8,843 nt of DNA, from NCBI GenBank assembly GCA_022729835.1, contig DZBC01000085.1:1-8843 (forward strand). The letters run 5' to 3'. A program made the position numbers and the translations under genes. Positions 6,595 through 8,843 of the stretch are shown here, in pieces (within the stretch, counting starts at the first letter, position 1; each line of letters begins with the position of its first letter). The notes under the pieces are model-generated. The model was given only the letters and a program-made list of their open reading frames with translations. It made no database searches and was not told where the DNA came from. Source of the stretch: Sulfuricurvum sp. (GTDB taxonomy: Bacteria; Campylobacterota; Campylobacteria; Campylobacterales; Sulfurimonadaceae).

Positions 6595-7818
6595 CTAGTG
6601 AAGCAGATAGATCAACAAAGCCGGATTGGAGCCGACCCACTCATACGCGCCGATATCATAACCGCGCCCCCACGGGCGATGAATACCGCGCTGGTCGGTG
6701 GGGAAGCAGCCATCCGCTACGGCGGCATCAATCGCCACAGAGGTTGGCCGCAACCGATGGGTCGGCGTTGCTCCTCCGTAATAGCCGAGTAGATCAAGCT
6801 GAGGATCAGTATTGACCCAATCGCCCGATGCGTCAAAGGAGCAGGTATTCGCATCTTCGAGATTGTGGCCTGTAGAGTTCATATCCAGATTTGCTTTGCA
6901 GTTGAGCATCCCATAGTGATAAGCGATAATGGAATTGGCAATGGTCAAGCCAGCACTTTCATTGACAATCCCACCACCACCGCCTGTAGGTGTGGTGTTG
7001 TACGCAATGGTACAAAAAAGAATCGTCATCGTTGCATTGTTCACAATCGCGCCGCCGTTACTCGCCGCGCTGTTACGACTAAAGGTCGAATTGTTGAGAT
7101 TCGTCGTACCATAAGAGAGCAACGCTCCACCCGCCACCGTCGCGTTGTTTTCGTAAAAGGTACTGCGGTTAACAGTCAAGGCACTGTTGGAAAAGATCGC
7201 TCCGCCTCTAGCGGCACTGTTACCCTGAAAAATAGAGTCGTTGACCACGGCGCTACTGAGATTTTTCAAAGCTCCTCCTACATCGTTGCCTTCGGTGCCG
7301 CCTACTTCATTACCGATAAATCGCGTCCGATAGAGAGAAAGCCCGGCATCCGAAAATGACCAGTTCAAAATTCCCGCGCCGCCGCTATCGCCTGAGAGAG
7401 CCATCCCATTTTGAATCGTTAGATCGCTGATCGTGATGGTGGTGCCAGAGGTGAAATTGAGCAGATGAAACACCCGATCCACATCATTGGCATCAATGAT
7501 GGTTCGATCCATCCCCGCACCCTGAATGGTTACGGCTTCGGTGATATCCAAATCACCCTGCGTCGCGACGTCTTCACCTCTTCCTGTGATACTCAGGCGG
7601 TACGTACCGACCCCCAGCGTGATCGTATCGACGCCGTCGGTCTCATTGGCCTGCATCACCGCCGCGCGGAGCGAACATTTGAGCGCCGCGTCTTGACAAA
7701 GCCCATCGGCAAGGTTGGCATCTACTGAATCACTCGTCACATTGACACTAAAAGTCGCTGCCGCCAAGGGCAACGACAAAGCCGCTAGAACCGTTTGAAA
7801 AGCCATGACGCGTAACAT
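6595..7818 (-). CDS. Secreted CSLREA/Pmp-type right-handed beta-helix protein
   Basis: The product (407 residues from the ATG at 7818) has a signal peptide (MLRVMAFQTVLAALSLPLAAA). After it comes a CSLREA-type motif, here CSLRAAVMQAN, close to a GVDTITLGVGTY segment. The middle carries repeats of polymorphic membrane protein style: F-x-x-N followed by GGA[IL] (FQGNSAARGGAI, FYENNATVAGGAL, FSRNSAASNGGAI). The C-terminal region has DQRGIHRPWGRGYDIGAYE, typical of 'choice-of-anchor' surface proteins. It ends in NPALLIYLLH, close to the tail of the convergent protease. No catalytic residues are recognisable, and an extracellular adhesin or surface-layer role is a guess. The start at 7818 is preferred over the ATG at 7839 because AAAGGAG lies 5 bases before it, inside the longer reading. 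Confidence 0.82.
   Translation of the reverse strand: MLRVMAFQTVLAALSLPLAAATFSVNVTSDSVDANLADGLCQDAALKCSLRAAVMQANETDGVDTITLGVGTYRLSITGRGEDVATQGDLDITEAVTIQGAGMDRTIIDANDVDRVFHLLNFTSGTTITISDLTIQNGMALSGDSGGAGILNWSFSDAGLSLYRTRFIGNEVGGTEGNDVGGALKNLSSAVVNDSIFQGNSAARGGAIFSNSALTVNRSTFYENNATVAGGALLSYGTTNLNNSTFSRNSAASNGGAIVNNATMTILFCTIAYNTTPTGGGGGIVNESAGLTIANSIIAYHYGMLNCKANLDMNSTGHNLEDANTCSFDASGDWVNTDPQLDLLGYYGGATPTHRLRPTSVAIDAAVADGCFPTDQRGIHRPWGRGYDIGAYEWVGSNPALLIYLLH
6598..6627 (-). other. Codons for the C-terminal tail NPALLIYLLH
   Basis: These are the last ten codons before the TAG of the beta-helix gene. They follow directly after the YDIGAYEWVGS end of the folded region, as an appended tag would. 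The counterpart in the neighbouring gene is NPSILLYLLN. Confidence 0.6.
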
Positions 7819-7847
7819 CCGAACTCCTTTGGGATTCATTCACACGC

Positions 7848-7856
7848 AATATAGCA
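7848..7856 (-). promoter_or_regulatory. Extended -10 promoter element for the beta-helix gene
   Basis: Read on the minus strand this is TGCTATATT, an extended -10 with TATATT matching the consensus at five of six bases. No good -35 is seen. Transcription would start near 7840, too close for the ATG at 7839 but leaving about 22 bases before the ATG at 7818, which supports the shorter start. It implies a transcript separate from the two-component genes upstream. Confidence 0.5.
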
Positions 7857-7904
7857 CCGAAGGGCTTTAGAGGTATTGATGCAGGGACAACCGATCATCA
7901 CCGC

Positions 7905-8546
7905 TTAGGATAAAAGCATATACCCCATATTTTTGACGTTATCGATGCGCACGTCCAGCTTCTTACGCAGTTTTCCAATCACGTTGCGCAATGTGCCCTC
8001 GCTGATCTCTTCGGGGTTTTCCCACAAAAGCGCGAAAAAAGTCTCATGCGGCACTACATTGCGGACATTGCGGACCAAGAGCGCAAAGGCGGTACGCTCA
8101 AAAAAAGAGAGCGCAATCACCACCCCATCTTTGATAATACACCCTTCCTCATTCACGCTGTAAACAAAGTGCTCTTGCACTTTGGTAGTCAAACGACTTT
8201 TGGCAATCATCAGCGCCGCCGAAACATCGGCTTCACTTGCAGGCTTGATCACATAAGAGAGCGGATAGAGTTCTGTTGCCTCCGTGATCGTCTCCATATC
8301 TTTGTAGGCGGTCAAAAAGAGAAACTCAACTCCATTGGCCCTAAGCAGCCTTGCGACATCAATACCGTGGCGCGAACCTTTGATGTTGATATCAACCACC
8401 GCACACTCCGGCAAATCCCGCTCAAGCAGGCTTTTGGCTTCATCATAACTTTGCACGATGGAGACAACCTCGATCCCCAGATCGACGGCTATCGTAGCGA
8501 TAAATTCAGCCACAAGCCAATCGTCTTCGACAATCAGTAAACGCAC
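7905..8546 (-). CDS. OmpR-type response regulator (receiver plus winged-helix DNA-binding domain)
   Basis: The 213-residue product has an N-terminal receiver domain with the acidic pair in VEDD (residues 6-9), phospho-acceptor D52 in AVVDINIKG, T79 in FLTAYKD and K101 in YVIKPAS, so it should be phosphorylated normally. The C-terminal part, about 125-213, matches an OmpR/PhoB winged helix, ending in TLRNVIGKLRKKL and the wing DNVKNMGYMLLS. It therefore probably binds direct-repeat DNA sites as a transcription regulator. The GTG start at 8546 is chosen because GAGG (8557-8554) lies 7 bases upstream and the protein then begins MRLLIVEDD. The GTG at 8552, overlapping the kinase stop, is the alternative. 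It follows the kinase gene by 2 bases, so the two form one operon. Target genes are unknown. Confidence 0.9.
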   Translation of the reverse strand: MRLLIVEDDWLVAEFIATIAVDLGIEVVSIVQSYDEAKSLLERDLPECAVVDINIKGSRHGIDVARLLRANGVEFLFLTAYKDMETITEATELYPLSYVIKPASEADVSAALMIAKSRLTTKVQEHFVYSVNEEGCIIKDGVVIALSFFERTAFALLVRNVRNVVPHETFFALLWENPEEISEGTLRNVIGKLRKKLDVRIDNVKNMGYMLLS

Positions 8547-8548
8547 AC

Positions 8549-8843
8549 TCACACCTCGCAAACAGCAAATTGGATACGCACTGAGTGCTCATCGGCGCTG
8601 ATCTCTCCGTCCATCTGACGGACAAACGCGCGTATCATAGGCCAGCCCAGCTTAAGAGAACCGTACACATGCTCTTTCGATGCTTCAAGTGCACTACGGT
8701 GATCGTATCCGTCGCTGTAGATCATCACAGCATATGCGCCCTCATTTTTAATATTTACCCGTATCGGCGCCAAATCTGCCGAAGCGTATTTGACATGGTT
8801 CGCCACCAGTTCGTTAAAAATCAGCCCCAACGCAACCGCATGA
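8549..8843 (-). CDS. Sensor histidine kinase of the HisKA_2/HWE-like class, C-terminal ATPase end (runs off the right edge)
   Basis: Only the last 97 codons are in the window, and the reading frame stays open to the edge. The peptide carries an N-box, LGLIFNELVANHVKYA, of the form seen in HisKA_2/HWE kinases. A G2-like region, LGWPMIRAFVRQMDGEI, fits the LGLxLVRALVxQLGGEI pattern of that class. The G1 box, normally D-x-G-x-G, reads SDGYD here, so the adenine-contacting aspartate and the last glycine appear changed. The sensor and phospho-histidine parts are outside the window. It ends 2 bases before the response-regulator start, so it is very probably its cognate kinase. Kinase assignment is fairly sure; the subclass is less so. 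Confidence 0.78.
   Translation of the reverse strand, partial: HAVALGLIFNELVANHVKYASADLAPIRVNIKNEGAYAVMIYSDGYDHRSALEASKEHVYGSLKLGWPMIRAFVRQMDGEISADEHSVRIQFAVCEV

Noticed and set aside
6865..7359. Plus-strand open frame (164 codons) opposite the beta-helix gene
   Set aside because: It lies wholly antisense to the CSLREA/Pmp protein, whose repeats and signal peptide are clear, and shows no domain of its own.
7819..7839. Seven-codon N-terminal extension of the beta-helix protein from the ATG at 7839
   Set aside because: The extension contains the AAAGGAG ribosome site for the ATG at 7818, and the likely transcription start is almost at 7839; the shorter start also gives a better signal peptide.

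Overview
The window looks like part of a chromosome from a sulfur-oxidising member of the Campylobacterota (Sulfurimonas/Sulfuricurvum-like). This rests on a complete sox thiosulfate-oxidation operon in the soxXYZAB order typical of that phylum, followed by an OprD/Opr-type outer-membrane porin with a signature seen in its relatives. Base composition is near balanced, which suits Sulfuricurvum-type genomes better than the most AT-rich genera. The assignment is inferred from family knowledge, not from any search.

Left part, minus strand (positions 1-4353): soxX, soxY, soxZ, soxA, soxB and the start of a porin gene are read leftwards with gaps of 3 to 51 bases, each preceded by a good Shine-Dalgarno, so they form one operon. 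SoxXA (c-type cytochromes) would join thiosulfate to the carrier SoxYZ, and the SoxB hydrolase would then release sulfate. SoxCD is not in the window. The region upstream of soxX (4354-4500) carries three helically phased GTAAAA direct repeats, an arrangement typical of OmpR/PhoB-class regulator sites.

Middle part (4501-7818): two convergent genes for large secreted proteins. The plus-strand gene encodes an unusual double protease: an HExxH zinc-metalloprotease domain, a long poly-serine linker and a trypsin-like serine protease with complete triad and zymogen activation site. The minus-strand gene encodes a CSLREA/Pmp-type right-handed beta-helix protein. Although their bodies are unrelated, both end in nearly the same ten-residue tail (NPSILLYLLN and NPALLIYLLH) written in different codons, which suggests a shared C-terminal export or anchoring signal. 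Their 3' ends are separated by 36 bases, mostly a perfect 26-bp palindrome.

Right part, minus strand (7905-8843): a two-component system, an OmpR-type response regulator preceded by the 3' end of a HisKA_2/HWE-like histidine kinase gene that runs off the window. Whether it controls the neighbouring secreted proteins or sox is unknown. No tRNA, rRNA, CRISPR, insertion sequence or gene-free stretch longer than about 150 bases was seen.
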